From: Selaginella tamariscina
Lineage: Eukaryota > Streptophyta > Lycopodiopsida > Selaginellales > Selaginellaceae
Length of the DNA: 64,000 nt
Reading direction: 5' to 3'
NCBI GenBank assembly: GCA_003024785.1
Contig: PUQB01000292.1
Span: 62,001 to 126,000 of the forward strand
Position 1 is the stretch's first letter. Each line of letters opens with the position of its first letter. The notes below the pieces were generated by a model. That model worked only from the letters and a program-made list of their open reading frames with translations, was not told the DNA's origin and made no database searches. The position numbers and the translations under genes are program-made. This document shows positions 1 through 12,527 of the stretch, piece after piece.

Positions 1-135
1 ATAGTTGTTGGAAGTGTGTGTATATGTTGCAAATCCCTTACGGCAGATTCATATAACAAAATGTAATGGACTAGCCACTGGCCTTTTTAAAAGTTTTCTA
101 TTAAAGAATACATATTTTTGTTACTTACACCTTCA
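1..135. other. 3' flank of an ankyrin gene lying upstream of the window
   Basis: These bases align with 10078-10255, the short stretch just after the stop of the ankyrin gene of unit 1 (shared words include atagttgttgga, tatatgttgca, cttcatataacaaaatgtaat and cttttctattaaagaatac). The transporter gene begins immediately after in both places. I infer that a further copy of the ankyrin gene lies just outside the window and that the array has at least three units. The copies differ by small deletions. Confidence 0.6.
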
Positions 136-141
136 CCTTCA

Positions 142-2392
142 TCATGCGTTTGTGTCACCGTGGATGTGCTTGAGTTCTTGTAGCTTCTCCTCCTGTAGAG
201 GATCCCATCCAAAGTACTTGCAGACCTCCTCCAGACTCTTCCCCTTGGTCTCCGGCACAACGAAGTAGATAAACACCACCGACGCCACTGCAATGGAGGT
301 GTACACAAAGAACGCCCCGGAGGTAGTCAAGGCAGTAGCCAAGCTGAGATAAGTGAGCGCAACCGTCCCACTTACACCACGGTTCACCGCGATGGACAGT
401 GACATAGCACACCCACGGAGCGTAAGTGGGAAGATCTCCGACGTCAGGACGTATACGGTCGGTCCGAATCCGATAGAGAAGCTCGCCATGAACCCACATA
501 TAGCAACCAGGGCAATGGCAACAACCGCCGGGGAGGAGTTTCAGTTGCCGACGTGTCCCGTGGGCGCTGACGTGAAGCAGACGGAACATGACGGCGACCG
601 TCGCAAGCGCTGTCGCCATCCCTGTGGAGCTGATCAGCAGCAGCGGCCTCCGTCCGAACGTATCCAGCCAGATGGTCGCAACAAGTATGAACAGCGTCTT
701 GGTGAGACCGACCGCGATGGTCATACCCAGGACTGCAGTCCTTCCCTTGATCCCTGCCTGGTGAAACACAGTCGGACTGTAGTACACCAGCGCGTCGACC
801 CCAGACGCCTGCTGAAGAAATGTATACCCAGCGATACGAGGAGCATCCTCCGAACCGGAGCGGATGGTAACAGTAACTGTCTCCACACCCTCCCCTTGTT
901 CCTCTTGCCCTTCCTTACTATCCTCAACTCCTCGTCGTCCTTGTTTCCCTCCGGTCCTGCCAGTACTGCACCGTCCTTTCTTACAAGCTCCACTTCCTCG
1001 CCCAGTGACTCCACTATAGCCATGAGACGGGCGTTTACTTCATCCATATCCCCTAATATAAAAAAAAAGATTTATTATTTATCAAAATGACCCTCTACTT
1101 TTATATAATTATCAAAGTGGCCTTGAGTCACTAATCAGAACATAAACACACACACTATTGTTTAAAGTTAAATATATATAACACAAATGATAAATAAATT
1201 GTTTAATGCGAAAATATATAAACATTGCATGTGTGTGTGGGGTATTATTAAGCTGCAAGGCCAATTTGAGAATTATATAAAACTAGAGGATCAGTTTGAT
1301 AATTATATGAATTAGAGGGTCAGTTCAATATTATACCTGCACATGTTTTGTAAGGATTCTGGTACCCGTCCTGCATAATGAGCCACCGCGGTGACTCCGG
1401 CATGATAAAGACTGCTCCGAAGAGGAAGATGATGGGATGCCACCAAACCCAGCATTACCCTCCACCCGATGGTCTTCGGAAGTGGGGAGAGTGCAAAGTT
1501 TGCCACGTAACCGATAAGTATTCCTGTGTTAATAAACACCTCCGAAAACGACACCAAGGAACCCCTACTCCCGGGCGGTGACAGCTCCGCTGTTTAATAA
1601 TATAATTTTGTTAATTAATTAATACAATACAATATTTAATCAGCAATCTGTACTATATTACGTTTTAAAATATATTTCTGACGTGGATTAACTTTGAAAT
1701 TTGACTTAATATCTCATTACTCTAAGAATATTAAAAAGAGAAATATATTAATCTAATACTTATAGTAAATTAATTTAGATAAGTTTAAAAACATTCGATT
1801 TTATTAGAGAGATTCATAGCTATGAATAATTTAAATATTCATCATTAAATTGATATCTTGTAAATAAATGACTTTACAAATATTGCTGATACTTATATAT
1901 TTAAAATGAAAAATTAATTTAAATAATTAAAATATTAACTTACCTGTATAAACTGGAGCAATAATCATAGCAAACCCAACTCCAATACCCGAAAAACACA
2001 CGTCCAGTCATGAGTACTGGGAACGATGGAGCCAAAGCCATTAACAAAGCTCCAATGAGGAATATTCTGATGCTACTGCCATGTTTTTTTCTTTCGGCCG
2101 AGTCTATCTGCGAACTTCCCTGCCATAAGAGCCCCCTGCAATACAATACACACAGATAAATATATATATGTACGCATGTGTGTGTGTAGAGAGAGAGAAG
2201 AGAATTGTATCATATGAAAATAGATTGATATATGATATTAACATAGAAGTAATACATTTATACGTAGATTATATATGTGGTTTAGTATACTTACAACTAA
2301 AGAGACAAGGTTTAAGGAGCTAACTAGAACTTCCTGTTCTACATTCTTCATATGAAAATCATCCTTTATAAACAGCACTATCTGTAATAAAA
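142..2392 (-). pseudogene. Polyol/monosaccharide transporter-like MFS gene, copy 1 (frameshifted)
   Basis: This would be a 12-helix proton-coupled sugar or polyol symporter of the plant PLT/PMT branch of the MFS. Exons read on the minus strand, with GT-AG borders: about 2385-2297 (FIKDDF region of the first helices), 2135-1944 (ADRLGRKK-like loop 2-3 motif, then RIFLIGALLMALAP), 1589-1338 (SRGF, then GILIGYVANFALS) and 1054-142. The last exon holds QQASGVDALVYYSP, LDTFGRRPLLL, SEIFPLTLR and the family end motif VPETKGKSLEEV. Compared with copy 2, single bases are missing near 823, 541 and 557, and 6 bases near 2380. The reading frame is therefore broken in several places. It could be a decayed gene or a gene with uncorrected long-read errors. 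The family call is firm; substrate is unknown. Confidence 0.85.
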
Positions 2393-3906
2393 ATATAAAA
2401 TATAAAACAAATAAGAAAAATAAGTGTATTAAACACAAATACATATTTCATAATCAGAGTTTAATTTAACAACATAGTTAAATTTTTAAATAAAGAACCA
2501 ATTCCCAAGGTATAATGAGTACTGAGCACATTATGTCCTTAAGGTTTTCCGTATTTTCACATAAATACTGCAAACTGAGGAATATTTTTCATAAACAGAA
2601 ACAAAATGAATTATATGAACTTTAATCTAAACGCTTATATATGTAAATAGAGAATAACAATGATAATCCACGTGGACAAAAAAAATCAGCAGAAAACATT
2701 AGACAAATCTTCCTCATCACTTAGCGGTTGAAAACTACCAATCATAATGTTAGATTATGTCACATATTAACATACCCGTTTAGCCATACGGTATAACCTA
2801 TATTTATTATACTAATAAACAAGTGGCTTGTTCAATAGTATGTTTCGAAGCGGGTGTATATATATATGCATACGTTCACTTACACTTATGTTTATACACA
2901 CTGGTTTCAGTTTCGTGTGTATACACACACATAATAAAAAATGCATAAATACCCTTCAGTGCCTTCTAGAGATGCTTCCACTGACAAATCTAACCACTGA
3001 GGAACCTCAATGTGCAATAACATATTAGTTTAAATGTTTCTTCAGTATTATTTAATGCTTAAATATGTAATAAAGTTAAATCTAAATTATAATTAAAATA
3101 AGAATAAATTCATACTAGATTTATACCAGATAGTCCCAGTAATCCATTGCCGGTGGTTCTTCAGCTGCCGCCATTGACAACTGAAAGCTTTCATAGCTAC
3201 GATGAGCTCTTCTGAGCCATTGCCTGCTCCAGTTTCATTCCACAAACAGAATATATGTATGAATCCGGTGATCAAATCAAACAATTTCCAAGACCTAAGC
3301 CTTCTGCTGCCATTAGACTCGGTCTAGAAACCGTGATTAATCATGACCTAGAACATGCATTCAGTAATTAGAACTCTTTCGATTTAATGCATATGTATGA
3401 CATACATGTGTGTGTGTATGCGCATTTTCACGCATAGTACATGGTTCATACATGCATGCAAAGGTAGATATACGTATGAATATTAGAATATACTGGGAGA
3501 ATATCCCATCAAATTTTTAAGAGCACATAAACACATGTGACACATACATAGACACAAGATACATAAATAAACACATGAAACATATTTATGCTACAAAATC
3601 AAATACAATGATTCCATAACTTATCACATAAACATATATATATGAACATATCCATCATCTAGAATATAAAATGAATGTTTTAAAGATTCTTTGACGCATC
3701 TGTGTGTATGCCGATTCGATGTATATATCATGAGAGCCACTACCAGGTTTAGAAGTGATGTACGTATAGAATATGTTTTGACAACTTATATACATGTAAG
3801 AATAAAGCTCATATATATCAACAGATACACACGTTATGTATGTTTAATGAAGTATTATATGCCGAGTGATTAATTATTCTATACACACTTGAGACAGCGA
3901 TTTTAC
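2393..3906 (-). other. Long 5' intron of transporter copy 1, with a possible first coding exon
   Basis: AT-rich sequence with TATA and TGTG microsatellite tracts. One short open stretch on the minus strand at 3172-3118 starts with ATG, has an acidic, proline-containing N-terminus (MAAAEEPPAMDYWDYLV) and ends at a GT dinucleotide, as expected of a short first coding exon. Nothing links it to the family beyond position. The corresponding 600 bp are missing from copy 2. No other gene is seen. Confidence 0.35.
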
Positions 3907-4200
3907 CTGAAATCGAGTATGAAGCAAGCGCTTAAAGATTTTGCTATCCTTCTTGAAGTGCCTTCATCCGTCTAACTTGCGACTTCTCAATCTCTCCTGT
4001 TCTTTATCAGGATCGCTTGAAGAACAGGGAGCGCCGATTGACCAGACCTAGATTCACGATTTCCGACATAGAAATGTACAGATTTGAGCTTAGAATCACG
4101 CATTCTGCTTCCTAGATTCGTGCTTTCTTCACATTTATCTCAAGAACCCTAAAGCCTTCTAGACCGTCCGATATCGGCTTGCTGGATCGACGGGATAGAT
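3907..4200 (-). promoter_or_regulatory. 5' leader exon and proximal promoter of transporter copy 1
   Basis: On the minus strand this block ends with CAG|GTAAAA, a good splice donor, at 3907. It is well conserved with 13509-13800 of copy 2 although the introns between have drifted, so it is probably a transcribed non-coding exon plus promoter. It contains an imperfect stem-loop, TCCTGTTCTT at 3995 paired with AAGAACAGGGA at 4020, kept in both copies. Confidence 0.45.
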
Positions 4201-4274
4201 TTAATTACCCCTTAGTTAAATTTGTGGGTCGTTGTGAGGTATATTCAGCTAAAAAACTGTTGTCTACCAAGCAT

Positions 4275-4475
4275 TTTGATGTTGGACATTAAACTAATTA
4301 TTTAAATTATTATTAATGTTAATTATATAAATAATAAAGTGACATTAATATTAATAAGCTATTAGGGTTGAGGGTTCTGGGGAATCTAACATTGAACTAA
4401 TTATTTAAATTTATGGTAAAATTTATCGTTTATCATATTAATGTTAATTATAATAAAGTACATTAATATTAATAA
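4275..4475 (+). repeat. Two tandem copies of an AT-rich ~110-bp repeat
   Basis: The block with 'actaattatttaaatt', 'attaatgttaattat' and 'acattaatattaataag' at 4285-4360 is repeated at 4393-4473. Only one copy is present in the matching place of unit 2 (31016-31115). It lies just upstream of the coiled-coil gene. Confidence 0.55.
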
Positions 4476-4478
4476 GTA

Positions 4479-5200
4479 AATGGGGTCAATCGCATTTGGG
4501 CTTCTCCTCTTCCCATCAGGAAGTACATGCGCGCACATACACACGCACGCGCACACAACACACACTATCTTTGTATCTAATTAGAAATGAATTAGTGATG
4601 GTTTTCTTAGAAATGCAAATCCGACAGAGGAATGGGTACAAAACTCCTCTGGTTTCACTTAACATAAGATACATTTGCAAAGCTACTGATAAACAGAGAG
4701 GTATGTGACACATATCATATACGTATATATATGCCGTATACACATATACATACGTATCAATAAAATTAATTGTTATTTATGTGTTTAATTTTTTTCAGAT
4801 ACTACTGTATCATACGATGCAACTGAAGTCTTAATGGACCTACTTAAATCTACAGACAAATATCAAAGAGCACATGAACTAGTAGACAGCTTGAGTAAGG
4901 AGTTTTTTTCACATCACTCAAGCAACTTATCGAAAGTCGTATATGTATAACACCACACACACACACACAATATATATATATATTAACAGGCAAGGAAGTT
5001 GAAGTTGTTATGAAAGCAGCTATGGCTGCAAAAGACCGCACGTTACGCCCAGAAGTCCTTTTTAACAAGAGAACACAATAAGGGAAGTGGACGGGCTTAA
5101 AGATAGCACACCGGACAAAGGCAAGCTCGTTATTCAGCTCAGGATTATTAACAAGCAAACGAGAGAGGTAGCAAAGCTCTTAAAGCAGGCATTAGTTTAA
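4479..5200 (+). pseudogene. Small coiled-coil-like gene of unknown function, copy 1
   Basis: I do not recognise the family. By comparison with copy 2 the exons are about 4479-4520, 4610-4701, 4799-4894 and 4989 to 5200. Exon 3 reads SYDATEVLMDLLKS and continues KYQRAHELVDSLS; the next has EVVMKAAMAAKDRTLRPEVL; the last ends KQTREVAKLLKQALV and a stop. Charged heptad-like segments suggest a coiled coil. This copy has lost four bases at its start, has GGAAGT where copy 2 has the GTAAGT donor, has an in-frame TAA in exon 2, and lacks the exon that copy 2 has at 31662-31770. It lies head-to-head with the transporter leader and 730 bp upstream of the ankyrin gene. Confidence 0.5.
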
Positions 5201-5931
5201 TTTTTTTTAATGTTTAATCAATAATTTATCAAAATCTATCTACATTTTAATTCTTTAGAATTAAAATGTTGGTTATACATTTATTAATACTAAAGTTACA
5301 CAATTTCATGCTCAATATTATATGGAATTTATATAAATAATATTAAATTTAATCAAGTTTCTTTTCAAAATATTAATAACTTCTCATATTATAATATTCC
5401 AAACCGAGATTGAGAAAAAAAAAGATCATCTCACAAACAATCACACACACACACAAATACTTACACGCACGCACCCACACAAATCGTAAAGCTTAAAATA
5501 AAGATAAAAGAAACTTAGTGTTGAAAAAAAAAGGGAAAAAAAAAAGAGAAAAGCTTATTCTTTATATAAAAAGATTCAAAGGTAAGAAAACTTGTCCTTT
5601 GAGAAAAGAAAAAGAATTTATTTAAATTTAATCAAACTAATATTCCAAACTAAAAATTCATCTCTCAAACACCCACACACACACAAGCTTATCCTTTATA
5701 TAAAGCGAAAAGCAAAGATTCAAAACTTAGCCTTTAAGGAAAAAAAAGAGAAGCAAACAGTTGCTCAGTGGCTTCGAAGTTTCAATTCGGACATTCAACA
5801 GGAGAGTTGCAATAGCTCAGTGGAGTGTTATAAATACAGTAATTAAATGTATTGAAAACTCTATAATCAGTGATTGCAACAATTTGTGTCAAGGTTGAGT
5901 GTTTTGGGTACATTCTCAACATTAGTTTACC
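5201..5931 (+). other. Intergenic region between coiled-coil gene and ankyrin gene, unit 1
   Basis: A-rich sequence with CACACA tracts and poly-A runs; a segment around 5400-5510 is partly repeated at 5640-5760. The last ~60 bp before the ankyrin ATG are conserved with unit 2 (gtgtcaaggttgagtgtttt), so they are probably leader or core promoter. No gene is seen. Confidence 0.4.
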
Positions 5932-8900
5932 ATGGCGCTCCACAATTCAGAAGGTATAGAATATGCATAATTCATATATAACATTTATATTTACATGTTT
6001 ATATACATTGTTTTCCACTTCAAAGTTCTAAGTGACATTTCCACTGTTCAGATTGGGTTGTCGTGCAATTTGATGAGGATGACTGCTCTAACTCCAACGG
6101 TGGGGTGTTGGACCTTTCAGAAGGTAATATATCTAGCATTAATTATTCATATATAATATTTATATTTACATGTTTTATATACATAAACTTGTGAGTTAAA
6201 TTAATAAAGAGAGACTCTATGCTTCCATTTCTAATTGACATTTCCACTGTTCAGATCCGATTGTCCTGGATGACCCTCTAGCTCCAAGGACCTTACTAAG
6301 GACGAGTTTGCATTGCACCGTGCAAGCAGGGATGGCAATTTAAGGTTGGTGAAGGACTTGCTTGGAAGTGATGAGGTCAAAACAAAAATACTCAAAAAGG
6401 ACAGCGTATGGGGTGACACGGTTCTTCATGTTGCCAGCACTGCCGATGTTCTCAGGTTTCTTTGAATGAGCTAGGTGATACTGCAGAAGAGGGAATTTGC
6501 CAACCGGGTGGACGTGGTTTCACAGTGCTCCATAAGGCTGTTTTGGGGAAAGATGTGGACATGCTTATGGTGTTGGTTGACTTCCTGGAGGATCGACTAG
6601 TGGATGTGATTTTCAGAGAGGATCATGACAACATGACAGTTCTACATCATGCTGCCAAGATTGGTAATTTGAAGGCTGTCGAGATCTTCCTCTCTAAATT
6701 GGGAGATGAAGCCAAACATGAAATTCTTCGAAAAGATACGTTCCTGGTAGAACAGTTCTTCATTGGGCTGCTGAAGGTGGGGACACACAAGTTTTCAAGG
6801 AGATAATGTCTAGGCTGAGCGATGACTATGAAATTCATCGTGAGAAAGACAGGTTTGGTGACACAATCCTTCATACAGCTGCTGAGAACGGTAGTGTTAG
6901 CATTGTGGAGTTTCTCTTAGAGAGACTAGGAGAGCAAGGTTCTAAAGATGCGATCCAGCAGAAAAACAGATTCATCGAAAATGTTCTTCATGTAGCTGCT
7001 TTTTCTGGTCAGCTTGACATTGTGAAGGTTGTGGTGACTAAGCTAGGTCGTCAAGCACGCAATACCATCAATGAGAAAGATGAGTGGGGAAAGACAGTTC
7101 TTCATCGAGCTGCTTACAAGGGGAACATTGACGTGGTAAATTTAATCTTATGGAAGTTAGGTGGATATGCCCAAGATGCAATACTTGAAGAAGACTCGGA
7201 TGGTAACACAGTCCTTCGTACAGCAATTGGAAGTGGCAATGTCGATATATTAAAGACACTCATGGTAAGCTTGGTGACAGAGCAAAGGAAGGGATTCGTA
7301 AAAAACATAAACGAAACGAGACCCTTCTTCATGCAGTTGCACGTGGTGGCAATAGCGACATTTTTAAAATGTTGATGCTGGAGTTGGGTGCTCAAGCCGA
7401 GGATGCAATTCGACAGGCAGATGATAATGGTAACAACCCTCTTCACTTTGCTGTTATGTACGATAAGATCAACATGTTCAAGGAGATTGTTGAGCAAGGT
7501 GGTCGCGACCTTTTACGGCAACGCAATCGCAATAATGCAACACCCATACACCTAGCTGCTTCTTCTTTGTGGATGGACGAGGACACGTTCAAAAGTTTAT
7601 TCCAACAAGTGAATATTAAGGTGCAAGAATTGAAAGGTATGCGTACTAAACCACACCGTTTTGAAATGATGCTCAATATATTACTTTACAGATATTCTCG
7701 ACAAGGGTCGCGCTCTGCACATTGCTTGTGAATTAAGCAACAAGTATTTAGTTAGTAGATTTTGCTCGATCAAAATACTGAAGGAGCTGTGAAAATTAAA
7801 GATATTATGGCACGTGACGAGTTGTTCCTAGGTAACACTGCTCTTCACGCAGCTGCAATTGGAGGAGATCTTGACATTTTTAAACAACTGTTGGATGTGG
7901 CTGGTTCATCATGCAACGACGTCAAACAGTTAAAAATTGGTACGGGCAAACACCTTTGCATTTTGCTGCAGCAGGAAATTACGAGCTGGTCAATATTTAA
8001 TTGAGGAGAAAGGTGCTAATCCAGCTCAAGAGGATAATGCAGGTGTGACACCATTGCATTTTGCTGCCAGAAGCGCATCTGAAGAAGTTTTACAGCTCAT
8101 AAGTGATTCACTTGGGACGGACTACAATATCAATAGGTTAACGTCGGCTGGTCTTAGTCCTTTACATTATGCAGCATGGAATGCGAACAAGGGCTATTGA
8201 CTGGTTACTGGGAGCAGAAAAGGACAACAGGACCGAATTGATTTGGAAGTAAGTGGAAAATCTGACGCCTTGGTTATGGTCAGTTCTAGGTTCTTCTGGT
8301 TCTTTTCGCTATATCAGGAAGAGTATTGAGAACTTTGCTGATTGCCCATATTAGCAAAGAAAAGAATCCGTTTACAGATGACATCCAGAGGTTTCTTGAA
8401 GATCATTTGAATCTTGATGGCCAACTTTTGGATGTTGCAGCTGGCGAGACGTTGAAAGGATGCTCTGATGGAAAGCTGAGTTTGAGTCGGAGTTTGATTT
8501 CATGTGTGGCTGCCTATGGTAATGCTACTACAGCTTCAAAACTTGCAGATGAGCTACAAAAGGTAAACGACAGACAGGAGTTGTTGCGTCAATCTCGACC
8601 ATTGGAATTTTTTGCTATGCGTGCCAATGCTGACGAAAGTAGGGTGAGTGTGGCAGAGAAATTTCTGGCAGTAATGGAAGAAAATGAGAGCTTCATAAGC
8701 AACTAAGGTCCAGTTTCAACAGTGTTGCAGAGTGGGGGAAAAAAAGGCTTAGAGTTTGCAAAACTCTTGGTGAAACACATGCGAATGTCTCAGGTACACG
8801 ACTTATTGCAGGCTAAATTATCTTTCAGAATGATGACTGACAACCCTGAATTAAAGACGACAATGGAAAATAATCTAGAAAACCTAAGGTCGGTGGATAA

Positions 8901-10043
8901 ACTCAAGGTTAAGGATTTATCTGGTTTGGTGCATGATGTGCCTCTGGCTTACTGGATGGCACGTCTCCACCGAACTGAACAAAAGGCAGAAGTACTCCAT
9001 ACATCAACATCCAAAAGCGTAGGTCATTCAATTGAGTCGACAGTCAACATCAAACATTCATTAAGGAGCTTACCAGCAACCAGAGTAAAGACATGGTGCT
9101 AAATGGCTATCCTAACAACGTGGGCAACCGCACTGGCCGGACAGCTTTACATTGGCGGTCGTCTTTGGTGACGACGAAATTGTCAAGGAGCTTTGTAGAG
9201 ACCGATGGTGCAAAAGGGACATGGTCGACAAGTTTGGAAAGGCACCATACTCGTATGCAACATTGCGTGACTCAATTAAAGACGATGATACGTTGGACTA
9301 CCTCAAGTTTGATAAGTACTACGAGAGCCTGCAGAGGACCGGGATATGTACATTGATGCACTCAATGCAATCTTGGTTGGAGCAGCATTGATTGCAACCG
9401 TCACGTTTTCTGGTGTGTTACAGCCCCCGCTTCAGTATCCCATCAGCGACCCCAACCCAAACTCAGCTATTAAGTATGTGGCCATCAACAGAGGGGACGT
9501 GCAGACATTTTGGGTGTTCAATAGCTTGTCCTTCTTCTTCAGCATGGCCAGTGCTCTGGCTGGGGTCACCGGAGTGTTACCCAATGTTGTGGTTTTCGAT
9601 CTGGCACTGATTGAGCGTATTAGAAAGTTGTTAGTGAGAGCTGCTGCCTTCCTTGTTATCTCCATAACCTTTTCATGCTCTACAAATTTGCCGAGGCTGT
9701 TGGCGAGGCTGTTAACGCTCTTACACCTGACAGTGTACCTGACAGTGTTATCGCTCTTACACCTGACAGTTTATGGAGACGTCGTGTGGATCCATTCATT
9801 CGTCACCTTTGGTCTACAGCAAGGAATATGTGGAATAGTAAACGAGAGGACATGATAGAACCAGTACACTCTGCAGTGGATCAATCTATCATCAAAACCT
9901 GCCGCAGCGCGCTCAATCCGCTCTCACATTTAGATTCCGGTGGCTATGGTGGCGATATTCCTTATGTTTGGGACGATGGCCTGTGGGATGAACCGTTTGC
10001 TAAGAAGGAGAACCGCATCGATATTTCAAGTGAGGGTAGATAA
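5932..10043 (+). pseudogene. Ankyrin-repeat / PGG-domain membrane protein gene, copy 1 (frameshifted)
   Basis: The family (ACD6/ITN1-like) has N-terminal ankyrin repeats and a C-terminal PGG transmembrane domain, and acts at membranes in plant defence or stress signalling. The ATG at 5932 (MALHNSEG) is followed by short exons ending with GT at 5951 and 6124. Ankyrin repeats run from about 6290 to 9250, with repeated words such as TVLHVAS, TVLHKAV, TVLHHAA, TILHTAA and PLHFAA. An intron is visible at 7638-7692. The PGG-type segment at 9346-9670 contains LVGAALIATVTFSGVLQPP and two further hydrophobic stretches, followed by a hydrophilic tail to the stop at 10043 with a duplicated LTPDS motif. 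Single-base losses relative to copy 2 are seen near 6466 and 7266, and other frame changes near 6745, 7960, 8190, 9110 and 9672. It is a pseudogene or poorly polished sequence. It is convergent with transporter copy 2. Confidence 0.85.
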
Positions 10044-10267
10044 GATGTCCCAAGGCATAATAAAGTTTAATAAAGATATAGTTGTTGGATATAATTGCTA
10101 TAATGTGTATATGTTGCACACTTGTAAGTTAACCATGACAATCCCTTACCGCAGCTTCATATAACAAAATGTAATTACTAGCCAGGGATTGTGTGTGTAA
10201 ATACTGGCCTTTTCAAAACTTTTCTATTAAAGAATACATAGTTTTGTTACTTACACCTTCACCTTCA
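10044..10267. other. Convergent intergenic spacer between ankyrin copy 1 and transporter copy 2
   Basis: It holds the 3' flank of the ankyrin gene, with two AATAAAG-like signals at about 10058 and 10068, and then the 3' flank of the transporter. The same junction occurs at the window start, so this is the repeat-unit boundary of the tandem array. Confidence 0.5.
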
Positions 10268-12527
10268 TCATGCGTTTGTGTCACCGTGGATGTGCTTGAG
10301 TTCTTGTACCTTCTCCTCCTGTAGAGGATCCCATCCAAAGTACTTGCAGACCTCCTCCAGACTCTTCCCCTTGGTCTCCGGCACAACAAAGTAGATAAAC
10401 ACCACCGACGCCACTGCAATGGAGGTGTACACAAAGAACGCCCCGGAGGTAGTCAAGGCAGTGGCCAAGCTGAGATAAGTGAGCGCAACCGTCCCACTTA
10501 CACCATGGTTCACCGCGATGGACAGTGACATAGCACACGCACGGAGCGTAAGTGGGAAGATCTCCGACGTCAGGACGTATAGGGTCGGTCCGAATCCGAT
10601 AGAGAAGCTTGCCATGAACCCACATATAGCAACCATAGCAATGGCAACAACCGCCGGGGAGGAGTGTTCAGTTGCCGACGTGTCCCCGTGTGCGCTGACG
10701 TGAAGCAGACGGAACATGACGGCGACCGTCGCAAGCGCTGTCGCCATCCCTGTGGAGCTGATAAGCAGCAGCGGCCTCCGTCCGAACGTATCCAGCCAGA
10801 TGGTCGCAACAAGTATGAACAGCGTCTTGGTGAGACCGACCGCAATGGTCATACCCAGAACTGCTGTTCTTCCTTGATCCCCGCCTGGTGAAACACAGTC
10901 GGACTGTAGTACACCAGCGCGTCGACCCCGGACGCCTGCTGGAACAAATGTATACCAAGCGATACGAGGAGCATCCTCCGAACCGGAGCGGATGGTAACA
11001 GTAACTGTCTCCACACCCTCCCCTTGTTCCTCTTGCCCTTCCTTACTATCCTCAACTCCTCGTCGTCCTTGTTTCCTCTCGGTCCTGCCAGTACTGCACC
11101 GTCCTTCCTTACAAACTCCACTTCCTCGCCCAGTGACTCCACTATAGCCATGAGACGGGTGTTTACTTCCTCCATATCCCCTACATATAGAAAAAAAGAT
11201 TTATTTAAAAAGATTATAGTAATTACAAATAGAGAAAATTATCAAAATGACCTCTACTTTTATATAATGTCAAATTTACTACTACCACAGCTAAATATAT
11301 AATAAATAGATTGTTTAATGCGAAAATATATAACATTGCACGATGTGCGTATTAACTGATATAACTCAAGGCCAATTTGAGAATTATATAAAACTAGAGG
11401 ATTAGTTTGATAATTATAAGTTAGAGGGTCGGTTTAATAATTTTTCCTTTATACCTGCACATGTTTTGTAAGGACCTTCTTTACCTCTGGTACCCGGTCC
11501 TGCATAATGAGCCACCGCGGTGACTCCGGCATAATAAAGACTGCTCGAAAAGGAAGATGGATGGGATTGCCATCGAATCCCAGTATTACCGTCCACCCGA
11601 TGGGGGAAGAGTGCAAAGTTTGCCACGTAACCAATAAGTATTAATACCTCCGAAAATGACACCAAGGAACCCCTACTTCCGGCGGTGACAGCTCCGCTGT
11701 TTAATAATATAATTTGTTAATTAATTAATATAATACAATATTCTAATCAGTAAGTTTAGTCCCCTATCTCAATCTGTACTATATTACGTTTAAAATATAT
11801 TTCTGACCTGGATTAACTTAAATTTGATTTAATATTTCATTACTCTAAGAATATTGGAAAAGAGAATGATATTAATTTAATACTTATAGTAAATTAAATT
11901 AGATAAGTTTAAAAACATTCGATTTTATTAGAGAGATTCATAACTAATGAATAATTTAAATATTCATTAAATATTGATATCTTGTAAATAAATGACTTTA
12001 CAAATATTGCTGATACTTATATATTTAAAACGAAAAATTAATTTAAATAATTAAAATATTAACTTACCTGTATAAACTGGAGCAATAATCATAGCAAACC
12101 CAACTTCAGTACCCGAAAACACACGTCCAGTCATGAGTATTGGCAGTCATGAGTATTGGGAACGATGGAGCCAAAGCCATTAACAAAGCTCCAATGAGGA
12201 ATATTCTTGATGTTATTGTCATTGTTTTCTTTCGGCCGAGTCTATCTGCGAACTTTCCTGCCATAAGAGCCCTGCAATACAATACACACAAATAAATAAT
12301 TTATATATGTACGCATGTGTGTGTAGAGAGAGAGAGAGAATGTATCATATGAAAATAGATTGATATATGATATTAACATAGAAGTAATACATTAATATGT
12401 AGATTATATATGTGGGTTTAGTATACTTACAACTAAACAGACAAGGTTTAAGGAGCCAACTAGAACTTCCTGTTCTACATTCTTCATATGGAAATCATCC
12501 TTTATAAACAGCAGTGCACCACTATCT
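10268..12527 (-). pseudogene. Polyol/monosaccharide transporter-like MFS gene, copy 2
   Basis: Same family and exon layout as copy 1: about 12527-12432 (SGALLFIKDDFHMKN, closer to the family than copy 1), 12271-12068 (ALMAGKFADRLGRKKTMTIT), 11698-11455 (ANFALFP, then PESPRWLIM in another frame) and 11176-10268 (QQASGVDALVYYSP, LDTFGRRPLLL, FSIGFGPTLYVLTSEIFPL, VPETKGKSLEEV). The last exon has only one frame break, a missing base near 10875, so this is the better preserved copy. Exon 3 has a deletion around 11560-11600, and a 13-bp stretch in exon 2 near 12135 is duplicated. A ~600-bp deletion upstream removed the candidate first coding exon, so it is unlikely to make a full transporter. Confidence 0.85.

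Noticed and set aside
353-1090. 245-codon plus-strand frame over the transporter
   Set aside because: Antisense shadow of the transporter's last exon; no family features.
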